From the NCBI GenBank assembly GCA_022497145.1, contig MU385868.1:248001-312000 (forward strand): a stretch of DNA of 64,000 nucleotides, in the 5' to 3' direction. Positions 34,100 through 46,563 of this stretch are shown here, piece by piece. Source of the stretch: Rostrohypoxylon terebratum. Its lineage: Eukaryota; Ascomycota; Sordariomycetes; Xylariales; Hypoxylaceae. The position numbers and the translations under genes are program-made. The notes below the pieces were generated by a model. It made no database searches, was not told where the DNA came from, and saw nothing but the letters and a program-made list of their open reading frames with translations. Numbering within the stretch: the stretch's first letter is position 1; every line of letters starts with the position of its first letter.

Positions 34100-35382
34100 C
34101 GATGGGGATAATGCTTAGAATATGGTTTTCATGAATTTGTTGGATACCCTTTTGGATTTTAACGACATCACGCAACTGACTGAGGCGAGCTTCACGGGTT
34201 GCCTACCTGCCTAGCCTACCAGGTACCCTTCAACCCCCATGCCGCCTGGCTCGCTACCTACCATCTACCTACCATCTACCTACCTAGTAAATACGTAGCC
34301 TGAAATCTCAGAATAGACATTATATCTATATATCGGTGGTAAACTGCTATACAAAAATGATATCATGTTTCTACTTTATCTATTCAAAGCTGAACCGCCC
34401 GATAGACTGATCCGCTTCGGGTTTTCGGTCCAGGTCACGTCCATTCAAGTCTTAGGTCACCTTGATAGGAGTATTTATCAGGTAATATATGCGAGTAACT
34501 AATTGATCTAGGTAATTTTTCCGAGACCTCAAATATCCATCTTCATCTCGAAAAGCTTCCTTCAGTTAGTCTAGGTATGGAGCAGAGAAGTGGACCAAAG
34601 CCTGCGAGTTTGCGGCGATCGATTACGGTATGATATCATATCGAATCCGACAATTGGCGTGTTTGTGTCTTTCTTCATTCACTCTTTACGCGTGTGGTTA
34701 CATTGCTGATATAATCCGACTGATCGATGTTTCGAGAAGTGTCTTCGATCCAGTTGCACACGATTGTCCGTTCTCTTCCTTCCTATATATCATATCAGCT
34801 AACCGGTCTGGCCTGAGGATACATCATGTTGCATGATCACGATGCGGGATACATGCTACAACCCTGGGGGGTCGTGGTGAGGAGAATAGGGAGAATGAGG
34901 CAAAAAGACGATCCTTAAGCACGTAAGGCTGGTTAATCCTATCCTTGCAACCTAGTAATAATACCGACGGAAATCGAATCTGAGCTGACGGTGTGAAGCA
35001 CGAACGCAGCTGGAACCGCTGGAACTGCTTGGAAATACTGGAACGGCTCGGGAGGTTAGGGTACCACGACGTCATTCTGGGGCTGATCCCACATGGCGGC
35101 CGTTGCAACCGCCGTTGCAACCGCCTATCGATCTACCTGACGCTAAATTTCAAAATCCCTGTACGAGAACATTGAATCTCATGTAGAGGTACATGCGAAA
35201 CTGTACAAGTTTTTAAATCTAAATACCACCTGGCACCTGGCAGATCCTGATCCTGATCATGATAGGTTTTAATAGGTATGAGTCTTCTCGATGGCAAGCC
35301 ACAGCATCAAGTTTTACGATGCTGTTGGTATCCGTCGGGCGAAGCTGTGTAATCGATGGCTCAGATTGAAGTCACCGAAATT

Positions 35383-35952
35383 CTATTTTGTGTCGAGTAG
35401 ACAATCTAATAATTTAGGAGCACCTTTAGGTCGTTCTAGTTCGATATGGTTTATCCCTTGCATGGACTGGCTGACTGGATTTGATAGTCCGTAACCTTTT
35501 CTTCCTGATCCTCCAATCACGGCGGTACTTTGGTTGAATATACTTACTACTACAGCTGTATGCAGTATGCAGCAGACTAGATTCGTACTGGGTACGGTAG
35601 CTTGTCTTAGGTGGCCTAGATCGTCTAGGGTAGTATCTAGGGTCTTGTCAGTCCCGCTTTCAATTGCCAACGATCGCCTTTCATTCGATCGCCTAATATG
35701 GTCTAACAATTGCGCAGTAGCTTGCGTAAGACCCTGAATTGATATGGTTGTTCCCGTTGGAGTACATTTGGGGCTTTTAGAAATCGAGGGACTTAGCCTA
35801 GAGGCACTATGTACATATTGATAATGTTGTAGGTATGTAGGATGTACTATGTATCGTATTATATCGAAATGGCAGATGCTACTTACGAATCCAATATGCA
35901 CCTTGCAAACCTTGAATCTCAGACTAAGATCGCATTTGGTAACCGAAAACAT
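35383..35952 (-). CDS. Possible small hypothetical gene
   Basis: A minus-strand open frame with its first ATG at 35952, 189 residues if unspliced. Parts read like real protein (IQGLTQATAQLLDHIRRSNE and TLDTTLDDLGHLRQATVPST), but the segment near 35790-35885 is poor and is bounded by a GTAAGT donor, so introns are likely. A second GTAAGT follows near 35548. No joining of these sites keeps the frame, and no family is recognised. It may be a chance frame, a multi-exon gene or a relic. Confidence 0.25.
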   Translation of the reverse strand: MFSVTKCDLSLRFKVCKVHIGFVSSICHFDIIRYIVHPTYLQHYQYVHSASRLSPSISKSPKCTPTGTTISIQGLTQATAQLLDHIRRSNERRSLAIESGTDKTLDTTLDDLGHLRQATVPSTNLVCCILHTAVVVSIFNQSTAVIGGSGRKGYGLSNPVSQSMQGINHIELERPKGAPKLLDCLLDTK

Positions 35953-36460
35953 TCTCCTGTACGACACGAGATCAGAAGGTTCTAACTAATAACGGCGTAG
36001 TTCCCGGCAAACCGTATCAGGTAAGCTCAAGCTCTTTCCCCATTTTACCTATCTCCAGCTAGTATTATCTATCTGTTCTGCCCGTCTGTCTTTTTTTCTC
36101 TCCTTTGCTTCCTACAAGGTGCTCTAGGTATGCAAGGATTTAGCTGTGTGTAGATATACGTACCTTTGCAATGTACCAGGTACGGCAAGTGAGCTGAGTG
36201 AGCTGCATTTAGGTAGGTCCATCCTAGGTCCATCCAATGCCGCACACCGACAATGATCCATTCTTTTATTGCTTAGACTCCAACAAATCTACCCTAATTG
36301 ACCTAAATTCCTAATTCCCAATTCCTAATTGAATTCTCTTCCCGTTCCTCTATCCCGTAATTTTATTTTACAATTTTGCCCGAACAAAAACACGTCGATT
36401 TGAGTCTGCCCCGCGGTGTTGTTGTTGTCGTTGTTCACATGCACCTATCTTGACTGACAC

Positions 36461-36535
36461 CTCGACATCCTGACATCCTGACATCCTGATATCCTGATAT
36501 CCATATATCCATCCTGACATCTTGACATCTCGACT
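36461..36535. repeat. 10-bp tandem repeat (CTGACATCCT)n
   Basis: About seven imperfect copies of a 10-base unit, drifting to CTGATATCCT and CTTGACATCT, in the upstream region of the histidine kinase. Confidence 0.8.
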
Positions 36536-37066
36536 CTCTGAGGGGTTAGACAAACCCTGCCGGAAGCCTCCTATGCTTCCTATGCCTCTAGTTCTTACCT
36601 CTCACTTATCAAATCAAATACCCTAACAAATTTGTTGCTCAATACGGCATTGGTAGTTTCTCTTTTGGCCTAGTGTTACCGAACGTTCGAGACCGTCTAC
36701 CGTAGTCCCGTGGATGGTGCGCTGGCCGGCGTGGATCTGACATTAGACAGAAATTAAACATCACAAGAACGCTCTAAACCCTCTAATAACTAACCGTCGT
36801 CTCCGGTCCTTGCATATACACCTGTATCACCGATCGATTCATGGCCTCTCAACTAGTGGAACCTTGAGAATACCTTTCGTCGGATGTTCCGCTAGGGAGA
36901 GTTGGGAGTACTGGAAAATATACCGGAAACTGGAATTTGGAAATACCTGTACCCAATCCCTTCTAACTACCCGACGATTAACGACCGACGTACGGGCTAT
37001 ATATTGTGTGCTGTAACTATTGTGGCTAATGGGCCTTCCTCGAACTGTGCCATCTGCTTCGGCGAC

Positions 37067-40000
37067 ATGACAGACGCGACGGACATGGACATGTCGTCTC
37101 CAAATACTTTGAGCGTCCCGAGTTCCATAACCGTATCCATGACCTCAGAATCCTCGCCTGTTGCGATTCCAATCCCAGTTCCAGCCTCAGCTCCAGAATT
37201 TATCTCGTCGCCGAGCCAGTATTTAGATGAGAACTGCAGACCCGCCGCCTTTCCAAATGACCAACAACTTTGTCCTCGGGATGGTGATCCTCCTCCCGCT
37301 ACTCCCATTCGCATGCCACGAGTTACGCCGAACATGTCGCCGATGAAGGAGAGGCGTTCTGCCTCCGCAAGCCCTCTGAGGTTAGCTATGCCCTTCATAT
37401 CGCCGGGTCAGCTCGCTTACTCCGCAATGCAATTCTTGCCCGTGCCGCTGCTGGTTCTCAATAACTTGAAGACAGTCGTCTTGGCGAACGAGGCTATGGG
37501 AAAGTTGCTGGGCATGTTCGGCGATGCGCCTCCGCCGGAGGACGACCCGGCCACGTTGTGCGAGAGTATCCGAGGGCAGACACTCTCACAGATTGGTATC
37601 GATATGATTCAGGATGGAAAACCGGTCTGGATTTCTTGGGAATCCTTTCTAGATGAGCTAATATTTGAGATGGGCTCGAAACAGGAGACTAATGCCTCAT
37701 TAACTATGAATCACATAAATGGAGAGGCGGCACCTACGGCGGACGGTGCGAAATTGGAACCTCCCGGTGGCGTTCTGGGTAAGCCGGCGACAAATTCTGT
37801 TGTCGATGTGGTAGTGCTACCCAAGAACTGCGATATTACCGGAGTTCCTAAATCCAAAAGATCCGAGTACCAAACATATGCGAAGATGATCATTACAATA
37901 TGGGAGATTGAAAATCAACAGACTTATTTTACTCTAACTTTCACAAACACAGGATCGTCCCCCTCACCTGCCCCGCCAAGTAGACGGGTTCGTGTCGCTC
38001 GACCATCTACGCTTGAAGCCGCCGAGCGTAGATCCATTTTCAACTCCAACCCACCGTCACTCGGCTCTGGACGCTCTTCAAGCTCTCCTTCTTTTAGCGA
38101 TAGCCCTTGTTCTGTCACGGTTTCTTCCGGCTCGTTTCCCCCATACGGTCCCCCCTCACGTCTACCTCAGTCGAGCACTCCGTCGTACCTCCAAAAGTTG
38201 ACTATGATTAAGGATTCGCTTCTTGACAAGACCGAGACGCCGATCTTCTCCATGTGGATAGACGGCAGCGCTCCTGTCATGAATAGAGCAGCTCGGGAGC
38301 TCTTCATGGCTACTTCAGGAGATACTTACCAGGACGGATATGATCTACTTCCCAGATGGGAAGTTTGGGATGGCGACTTTACCAGAAAATACAGTCCATC
38401 CGAACTCCCTATCTCTGTGCTTATAAGAGAGCGCAAGCCCTTTTCTTCTTGGAAAATCGGCATGCATGACAAGAAAAAGGATATTCGTATTATATTTGAT
38501 GTATTGGGTGAGCTGGTTACGGAGGACGAGACGGGGGAGATCATTGCTGGTATAATCACTTGTCGTAACGTAACCGCTATGGCTCAGGAGATTACGGAGA
38601 TCAGGATAGCAGATAAGGAAAGGTTTCAACTAATATGTGACACGATGCCTCAGATGGTCTGGACTACCAGGCCAGACGGGATGCATGACTTTTTCAACAG
38701 TCGTTGGTACGACTATACAGGGCTTTCGCTGGAGGAGTCGATGGGCATTAATTGGGAATGTGCTTTTCACCCAGACGATATACCTGCTAGCAAGCAACGG
38801 TGGGAGAACAGCATAGCTACCGGGGAACCATACATGACCGAGTATCGATGCCGTAGTAAAGAAGGCGAATATAGGTGGATGTTAGGGCGTGCGCTACCGC
38901 TAAGAAATAAACACACGGGTAAAATTGAAAAATGGTTCGGAACCTGCACCGATGTGCACGAAGCTCTCGAGGCGAAGGTGGTCGCGAAGCAAACGAGAGA
39001 ACAACTTCTTAGCGTTTTGATACACGCTCAGACTACGATCTTCGCCGTAGATCAAGATCTCAAGGTCACGATGTTAGAAGGCGCGATGACTTGGAATGGC
39101 GCCAAAGGCGACGACTTTGGCGGAACTGACCCCCGGACATACGTCGGGAAATGCATCGATACGGTGTTCACTGACTTAAATCCGCATCTGCGCTTGGACG
39201 AGTTCCCCGAATTCCTTGAGCCGTTGAAGCGCGTGCTGGCCGGCGAGCAGACGTCGGAGACGGTCCACGAACACAAATTAGGTAGGCAATACGCGCGGGC
39301 GTGATATCGCTCTAGTATATGACTTTGCTAACGGTCACCTAGATGACAGCTACTATCGTACCAGGTTCTTGCCGCGTGTAGATAAATTCCAGCAGCATGA
39401 TCAAATTACCGTGTCACATATCAATGGCGCCATCGGAGTTATCATGGATGTTACCGAGTTGAAGAAACGAGAGCAGGATCTCGAAGTGCAACTCAAGGAA
39501 AAGAGGCAATTGAAAGCCAATGAAGCGGCAGCCAAAGAAGCGAGTCGTCTGAAGAGTCAATTCTTGGCAAACGTGAGTAGATTTCTTTTAATGAGTCGCG
39601 AATCTGTGTGTGTATGTATGTGTGTACAAATATTGACAATATTATTTCTAGATGTCGCATGAGATTCGAACACCAATTACCGGTGTGATAGGGATGGCTG
39701 AGCTTCTTCTCGACTCACCTCTTAATGAAGAGCAGCGGGAATACGCAGAGAACCTAAGTCGGTCCGCCAACGCGCTACTCACTGTCATAAACGACATCTT
39801 AGACTTCTCAAAGGTTGAGTCCGGTCGCCTCGACATTGAAGAAGTTCAATTCTCTCTTTCCGTAGTAGTCCAAGATGTTTCTAAGATGCTGAGTTTCGCC
39901 GCCGAGAGGAAAAGCCTAGACTTCAGGTCTGATATAGCAGCTGATATCGAGAACGACTTCGTAGTCCTTGGAGACCCCGGCCGTGTCCGGCAGATTATCA

Positions 40001-41501
40001 CAAACCTTCTCACTAATAGCATTAAATTTACTAACATTGGTTATGTCAAATTCTCGGTATTAAAGGAAAGGGAGACGAATGATACCCTCGAGGTGAAATT
40101 TGTTATAGAAGATACTGGTATCGGAATCGAAGAGGATGTTTTGAAGCGCCTGTTTCAGCCATTTAGTCAAGGAGATGCGTCTACAGCTAGAAAGTTTGGT
40201 GGAACAGGATTGGGATTAACAATATCGAAAAACCTCGTTGATCTAATGCGCGGAAGAATTACATTAGAGTCCACAGTCGGGAGCGGCACGACCGCAACTT
40301 TCTGGATACCATTCAATAAGCCGCAAAATCCGCAGCGGGATGGGCTCGTCGATATAGGCCGCCTACCCGAGCGATTGCAATCAGAGATGAGTGTTTCCTG
40401 TAATAGCTCCGAACACGAACATTTCTTAGGGCCACCGTCTGCAGAAAAGGGGCCGCGGGACAAGCCAAGACGATCCCGACGAAAAAGGCCGGGTAACCTG
40501 ATGGCGCCCTTCGCTTACGAAATAGAAGACCTTCCCAAGTCGGAAAGAGCCAAGGTCCAAGTTCTTGTGGTCGAGGATAAGTAAGTTGACTTTTTCCCGG
40601 GTTTAGACAAACCAGCATATCCACGGGTTTTTAACATGATATATATAGCGCGGTTAATCAACAAATCGCGACCAAGACTATCAAGAAACTTGGCTTCAAT
40701 GTCTGCGCGGCGTGGAATGGGAAAGAAGCTCTCGAGCATCTCGAAGCGTGTAGGGAAGGCAAGTATCCCAAGCCTGATATTATCCTCATGGACGTGCAAA
40801 TGCCGGTTGTTGATGGGTATCAATGCACCCATATACTCCGGCATCATCTCCCGTACAAAGCATACACTCACGATGTACCCATCGTGGCGATGACGGCCTC
40901 CGCGATCCAAGGCGACAAAGAGAAGTGCCAGAAGGCTGGTATGGACGATTACTTGGCTAAGCCTGTCAAAAGCAACACGCTCGAGAGGATGTTGGTGAGA
41001 TGGAGCAAGACGCGTCGGAAAGTAGACTCGATATCCTCTTCCTCCGCCAACCATTCCCTCTCAGACTGTTCAGAATCAGCAGGTAAATGCGTCAGCACTG
41101 GAATACCCACACCGGCGACGTTTGGTTTTACATCAATATACAACCCCAGAACGCCATCGGAGCATTCGCGTCGCGACCCGGATGGTTCTCCAGAAGACCC
41201 CCTGACGAGCCTTCCCACGCCTCGACCGATATTCACACGGAAAGGATCCAACGAGATGAATCCGTTTTCTTTCGGGCTCTCCCAGCCATCCCGGTCACTT
41301 GACAGCAACGAGCTAGCCATGCAGCTGAGAGATGATAAGCTCATCGACGCCGCTGACAGCCGTCACAAGAAGAACTCCGGAAAGACGCCGATGTCGCACT
41401 CCTTACCCGAAGGCGATTCCCTGACAGAGGCTAACGTTCTTCTGCTGGAGCAGACCGGGCTGAAGGGATCGCCGGGTAGGTCGCCCGTAAAGAAGATGTG
41501 A
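37067..41501 (+). CDS. PAS-domain hybrid histidine kinase with response-regulator domain
   Basis: Four exons: 37067-39281, 39343-39572, 39652-40580 and 40649-41501; 1408 residues. The start is the first in-frame ATG (37067). The Ser/Pro-rich N-terminus is followed by PAS-type regions at about 113-340, 380-500 and 518-640 (with WYDYTGLSLEES and a PAC motif) and a fourth at about 642-770. A coiled coil leads into HisKA with phospho-accepting His818 (MSHEIRTPITG). The ATPase domain has the N box (NLLTNSIKFT), G1 (EDTGIGI) and G2 (FGGTGLGLTIS). The receiver domain has acceptor Asp1173 (ILMDVQMPVVDG), a Thr/Ala switch (VAMTASA) and Lys (YLAKPVK). A disordered tail of 160 residues ends it. No membrane span is visible, so this is a cytosolic sensor feeding the fungal phosphorelay (Ypd1-type); the signal is unknown. 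Confidence 0.93.
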
Positions 41502-42438
41502 AACCGAGACATGGCGTCACGACGAGGCGTTTTGGGAACTACTACGTATCTGGTTTGCTGCATTCGGGGACCTGCATATGAGATTAAACTAGCTGGCTGG
41601 GTGGCTGGCTGGCGGGATCGGGTTGGGATCATTGGTTGGGTTGTCCGATAGGAGCGATAATTAATGTATGTCTTGAAATGCGCCACTCTCAGGGGGACGC
41701 GCGCTGTCGAAACTCCGGTTCGTGCGATTGGGCGTTAGGGAAAAGGGAAAGAAATACAAAGACGGCGTTGGTGGCTGCGGCGACCCCTCTCTGCTTTTTG
41801 CGTAAAATGGGTTCAGGCTTGGCGTTTAGGTGGCTTGGTGTTCGGGGGGAAAGGGGATGGGGAAGGGGAAGGGGTGTGGGAAATCTCGCATTTTGCTTCG
41901 ACGAGATATATGCTCTGAGGACTGGAGGGTATAGCTTATGGCTGGCCTGGGTAAACGAACAGGGACCGCGTCGATTGAGCGTAGAGGTGAGGCCGTGGGT
42001 GCTCGGCGATAGATTTGTGGTGCGGTGGGTTCGCCCGCATGTGTGTTTTAAGTATTTAAAACTTATTACGTAGTGATAATATAAGATATCTACTTCAGGG
42101 ATATTTCATGGCGCTTGGGCTTTTTGTGCTCTTGTAGAAGGAACGGCGGAAGTATCAAACATGAGGAGGAGGGCGAAGCAGAAGGTGGAAATTAAAATTG
42201 AAGCACGTAGATTGAATTTAGAAAGCTATGCCTGTAGAACAAAGGACTAAATCTAATTTTACCTGAGCGATGTACTTTTAACCATCCATATAAGTGGTCT
42301 AACTGACTTTTTCCCAAGCTATTTTTATCCATCTTCCCTCAAGCGAATGAACACTCAGGCGACTAGTCTTATTTCTCACCGGCCTTCCCCTCCCACACCG
42401 AAAAACGCCATCGACGACACGACTCCAGCCCGCCACTT
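41502..42438. other. Convergent intergenic region
   Basis: About 0.9 kb between the 3' ends of the histidine kinase and DAHP synthase genes. A 145-codon plus-strand frame (41636-42073) has skewed Gly/Arg/Trp composition and is judged spurious. Confidence 0.5.
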
Positions 42439-43956
42439 CTAGTGGTGGACTAGATCCGCGCGTTCCTGGCGGTACGTATCCGCCACCAAGAACGCCAACT
42501 CCAGAGCCTGCTTCTCGTTTAACCGCGGGTCGCAGAAGCTCGTGTAGTTCGTGCTCAGGTCGTCTTCGTCGAGGCCCTCGCTGCCGCCCAGACACTCCGT
42601 CACCGCGTCGCCGGTCAGTTCTAGGTGCACGCCGCCGAGGTAACTGCCCTCCTCGCGGTGGACCTGCAGCGTCTCCTGCAGCTCGGTGAAGATGTCGCCG
42701 AAGCGGCGCGTCTTGAGGCCGCTCGACGTGGACTGCGTGTTCCCGTGCATCGGGTCGCACTGCCAGATGCACAGGCCGCGGTACTCGGAGCCTTCGACGG
42801 CGCGGATGTGGGAGGGCAGCAGGAGGCGCACCTTGGACGCGCCGTACCGCGTGATCAGCGTTATCTTGCCGACTTCGCGCTGCGGGTTCAGCGTCCGCAG
42901 CAGCGAGAGCAGATCCGCGGTCGGGGTCGTGGGCCCGACTTTGATGCCGATCGGGTTCGCTACGCCCCGGAAGAACTCGACGTGCGCGCCGTCGACTTGG
43001 CGCGTGCGGTCCCCGATCCAGAGGAAGTGCGCCGAGGTGTCGTAGTACTGCTTCACGTCCTCGGCGGGCCCGTTGCCGTTGCCGTTGGAGGGATTGGAGG
43101 GAGTGGTGCTCTCGTCTAGCGGCTTCTCGACGAGCCGCGTGAGCGATTCCTCGTACTCGAGCAGCAGCCCCTCGTGGCTCGTGTACAGGTCCACGGTGTC
43201 GAGCTTGGGGCTCCGGTCCGCGCCGATGGTGTGCATGAAACGCAGCATATCTTGTAGGAAGCGCACGGCTTCCGTGTACTTGGCTTTCAGCTGTGGGTCC
43301 TTGACGTGTCCGAGCGTCCAGTTTAGCGGCCGGTGCAGGTCCGCGATGCCGGCTGCGAGGGCGGAGCGGACGTAGTTTAGCGTGGCGGCCGAGTGGTGGT
43401 AGGCTCTATAGCAATATTATGAGTTTTTTTCTACATTTCACTTGTCAATCAGGTCTCAACCATACTTTACAAGCCTTTGAGGATCCAAATTTCGCTCCTC
43501 GAGGTGGTACCCATTGAGAATGTCACCCCTGAATGAGGGTACCTCTTTTGTCTCACCGTTGATAACGACCTTCTCGTGAGGACTCGATCGTGGTTTGGCG
43601 TACTGCCCAGCCATACGACCAATTCGAACAACCCGTTTGTTCGCGCCCCATACTAAGACCAAGCTCATTTGAAGCAGAAGCTTGATCTTAGACTCAATGG
43701 CATCAGCGCGACAGTAGTCGAAGAGCTCGGCGCAATCGCCTCCTTGTAAGAGGAAGGCCTCGCCGCGAGCCACATCTCTTAAACTGGCTTTCAAGCGGTC
43801 GATCTCCTGCGGTTGCACGATGGGCGGCAGCCGACTCAATTCTGCGGTGGCACGTTTCACCTGGCTCGGATCAGGGTACACGGCTTCCTGCTTGATGGGC
43901 TTGGAGCGCCACGAAGAAGGCGTCCAGGATGTTGAGCCGGTTGCGGACTCAGCCAT
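42439..43956 (-). CDS. Class II DAHP synthase (3-deoxy-7-phosphoheptulonate synthase)
   Basis: Two exons, 43956-43466 and 43405-42439, with a 60-nt GTATGG intron; 485 residues, typical for the family. It condenses phosphoenolpyruvate and erythrose 4-phosphate as the first step of the shikimate pathway for aromatic amino acids. Landmarks include WRSKPIKQ near the start, LLQGGDCAELFDYC (with the metal-binding Cys), SFRGDILNGYHLEER, LDLYTSHEG-like DTVDLYTSHEG, WIGDRTRQ, GIKVGPTTP and IWQCDPMHGNTQ (metal ligands). This plant/microbial type differs from the class I enzymes of yeast. The G/C-rich third positions of exon 2 suggest high expression. It is divergent from the HYPK gene across 553 bp. 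Confidence 0.96.
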
Positions 43957-44509
43957 TTTTGTGACTGTGTTTATGTGCGATTGAAAGTTTTCTTTTTAAG
44001 AGCTTAAGAGCAGTTGAGTAAAATTAAGGAAGTCGATTGAGTTTAAATGAGAAATTTGAACGTTCGATGTACTACACATACACGAAGTCAAATGATCTCA
44101 ACTGTTTTATGAAAACTTAACATAGTTATGAGTCACCTCAGGTGTGAGGAATGAGAAGAAGCCGCCGTGTAATGTAAGGTAAGGTGTAAGGTGCACCTTC
44201 CGAAATATTCTGTTACCTAATTGGGACAATTGGGACGAGTTGTTCAAAATGTTCATGTCAGGGGTCCCCTGCGGCTGACGTACTTAGCGGCTTCTCGGAT
44301 TCCTCCAATGCAATGGCTGCAGCGTATCTACGGTTATGGTGAATTTCTTTACCCCGCTGTTGCATTCTCCAAGATTAGCATTTAACGGAGCTTACAGCTG
44401 CCCCGCATCGACTGAAGCTTCCCTCACGAAATCTTGGAAATTCAACAGAAATTCAACATCATTCATCTCCTCAACAAACAATACCCGAATAACTAAAATA
44501 TCTGACAAA
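43957..44509. other. Divergent promoter of DAHP synthase and HYPK-like genes
   Basis: A 553-bp region between two housekeeping genes. It contains a short direct repeat (GTAAGGTAAGGTGTAAGGTG) at about 44173-44192. A frame open from 44336 into the HYPK gene has an upstream ATG, but its sequence is not protein-like. Confidence 0.5.
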
Positions 44510-44967
44510 ATGGCGGAACCACAACACAAAGGCGTACAAGAAGGCGCCGGAGATGTCGAAGACGAGGTCCAGACCACCGCAAAGTCGGCGGAAGACCGCA
44601 AAGCAGCGGCCGCAATGGCCAGCCTCGACGCGCAGGGTGACGACGCGACTTCTGGCAACGCTGTCGACCAGGAAGCTGCTAGCAAAGCTATAAGGAGTCT
44701 TGGTAGCGGAGCTTCTGGGGCCGAGAAGAAGGAGGTCAAGAAGGTCAAGGTGGATGCTGCTGATGTCGCGTTACTGGTAAGATAGGCCTTGCTATTGTCC
44801 TCGACGACTGAGCTGCAGCGTCGCGGCGTAACGAGTACGGATGCTGATCATTCTCAACGGGTCATTAGGTCGACGAGCTAGACCTTACCAAAGTGAAGGC
44901 CACCGAGCTGCTCAAGGCGCACGACGGCGACGCGGTGCTCGCCATGAAGGCTTTCATTGCCACCTAA
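44510..44967 (+). CDS. HYPK-like UBA-domain protein (NatA-associated)
   Basis: Two exons, 44510-44776 and 44869-44967, with a 92-nt GTAAGA intron; 121 residues. The start at 44510 (ACAAAATGGCGG) is preferred over the upstream ATG at 44336, because conservation and composition begin here. The N-terminal half is acidic and Ala-rich; a helix with KKEVKKVKVDAADVALL leads into the C-terminal UBA-like domain VDELDLTKVKATELLKAHDG followed by DAVLAMKAFIAT, the layout of HYPK, which binds and inhibits the ribosome-bound N-terminal acetyltransferase NatA. The same UBA fold occurs at the end of NAC-alpha, but the NAC domain itself is missing, so HYPK is the better call. Confidence 0.85.
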
Positions 44968-46563
44968 GACCGATTACGGAGGGGCGGAGACTCAGCAGGA
45001 TTAAAATTCACATTTGTCGCATAAAAGGCGTTATGGCATGGCTGCATGGTATGGCAGAGATAGAAAATCAGGATACCCGGCTGCTTACCTACGGTGGACG
45101 AGGTCGTCATTATTTCGGAAAACAACGAATGAATGCTTCTTAGCCATACCTACCATATGAATTATTCTTATCACCGTGATCCAGGAAATGAGGGCGCCGC
45201 ATTACTGGTCGACTCATGGCTCGGTAGGTCGTCCCAACAACAAGGATCAAGGATGTCAGCATGCTCAAGGATTTCCAAGTTATCCTCAAAACGGCCCTAA
45301 TCAATCATACATGTGAAATCGAGGAATTCGGCGAATATACGGAAAATTACCTAACATGCTCAGGACATTACGATAGATATTGTTATCTGTTAATAACGTC
45401 TCTCATTCTAGGGGAATCCTTAGATTCATTACATTTGAAGAACCAACAACTCTTCCAATGTCTGCGTAACTCAAACTCCTATTCGATTCGCCGTTAAGAA
45501 TTCGGCTTGGAGATTACCCTTGAGTCTTCTATTAACAAATCCTTAGAAATCCCGACTCTCCTCTGACCTCTAGGGCTACGTTCTCCGCACTGAATACAGG
45601 CTATTTCAGAGGATCGCTAGCCTAGCGCTACAGGGGGTTCACCACTGTTGGGTCTGGGAGAGTTATCTCGTGCCTTTATTCAGCATATCATCTTCTTAAT
45701 CAACCTCGCCAAATGTTATCAATGATGCTTTAGTGCGGCCAGATTAGTTAGGGGTCCGTCCGATTTTAGCTCGGGTCCGTTTAGACGTCCCGAAATGCAG
45801 CTATAGTTTACTATCACGGCAGTTACTCCGGCCTGGCCTCGTTTTCGAAGAATACCGTGAATAGGTACACGAGCAATATTGGCAAGCCCGAGTTCCTGAG
45901 GGCGATGCTGGGACCGTTTTCGACTGCTGCGGTGACGGATGGTCATGAGGCGGGACATTGGATCGGTATGTTTAGCCCCTTTCTGATCATCAGAATAAAA
46001 CTCCAGGATGGATCACTAACACAGTTTGTTCAGTTGATGAGAATCTGGTCTAGGTGACAAACCGCGTCCAGAAATTTCTGGCCCGTGACTCTTCTCCCAT
46101 CGGCGCTGTTGACTTGTTATACCTTAAGGATGCGGTGACGTTGAAAGTGGGATATTTCGGAACGCCGAAGAGTGTTGCTTTAGGCAGATTGACGGTATCA
46201 TAAATGAGATGGCCACTGTAATGTCACACGGTTTCCTGTGTGCTTGTTAGGTAGATATCCCCGTGAATACATGATCTTGCAGGTTTGTAAAGTGTGTTTA
46301 GCTGGAAACATGATTGCCTACCTATTACACAATACACAGGGAGCTAGCTGTATGGCTAGGTAACTAGTTGGTGAGAATGAGGTTTAATCATACTATGGAT
46401 GTCAAACAGAGCCCACCTAGGTGTCATCGCCGTGTCTATTTCAACTGGTTAGATAGATATATGATAATGCCACCTCTCGTGAACGTACCTTGGAAGAAAG
46501 ATATCTCCAACAGAGTGCAGTCGATCAAGTTATACCTACCTACGCATTCTACTCTTCGTAAAA
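44968..46563. other. Intergenic region with one gene remnant
   Basis: About 1.6 kb between two plus-strand genes, containing the remnant at 45787-46203. The rest shows no coding signal. Confidence 0.5.
45787..46203 (+). pseudogene. Remnant of an unidentified gene with one in-frame TAG
   Basis: A plus-strand frame from 45787 reads VYYHGSYSGLASFSKNTVNR and then EFLRAMLGPFSTAAVTDGHE up to a GTATGT donor at 45966. A TTCAG acceptor at 46033 restores the frame (VDENLV), a TAG follows at 46051-46053, and the same frame continues for 49 more protein-like codons (RVQKFLARDSSPIGAVDLLY, LKVGYFGTPKSVALGRLTV) to a TAA at 46201. The upstream end is a stop with no ATG, so the 5' part is also lost. The family is not recognised. 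A conserved splice pair joining two protein-like halves makes chance unlikely. Confidence 0.5.

Larger units (their letters stand above)
34100..37066. other. Long intergenic region upstream of the histidine kinase
   Basis: About 3 kb. It contains (ACCT)/(ATCT) microsatellite stretches near 34260-34290, a possible minus-strand gene at 35383-35952 and a 10-bp tandem repeat at 36461-36535. The last few hundred bases must hold the histidine kinase promoter and 5' leader; the kinase frame is open back to 36902 but without an ATG. Confidence 0.5.

Noticed and set aside
41636..42073. A 145-codon plus-strand frame after the histidine kinase
   Set aside because: Skewed Gly/Arg/Trp composition, no homology and position in the 3' region argue against a gene.
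42625..43119. A 164-codon plus-strand frame inside the DAHP synthase gene
   Set aside because: It is antisense to a conserved, well-supported exon with high GC at third positions, which creates long shadow frames.
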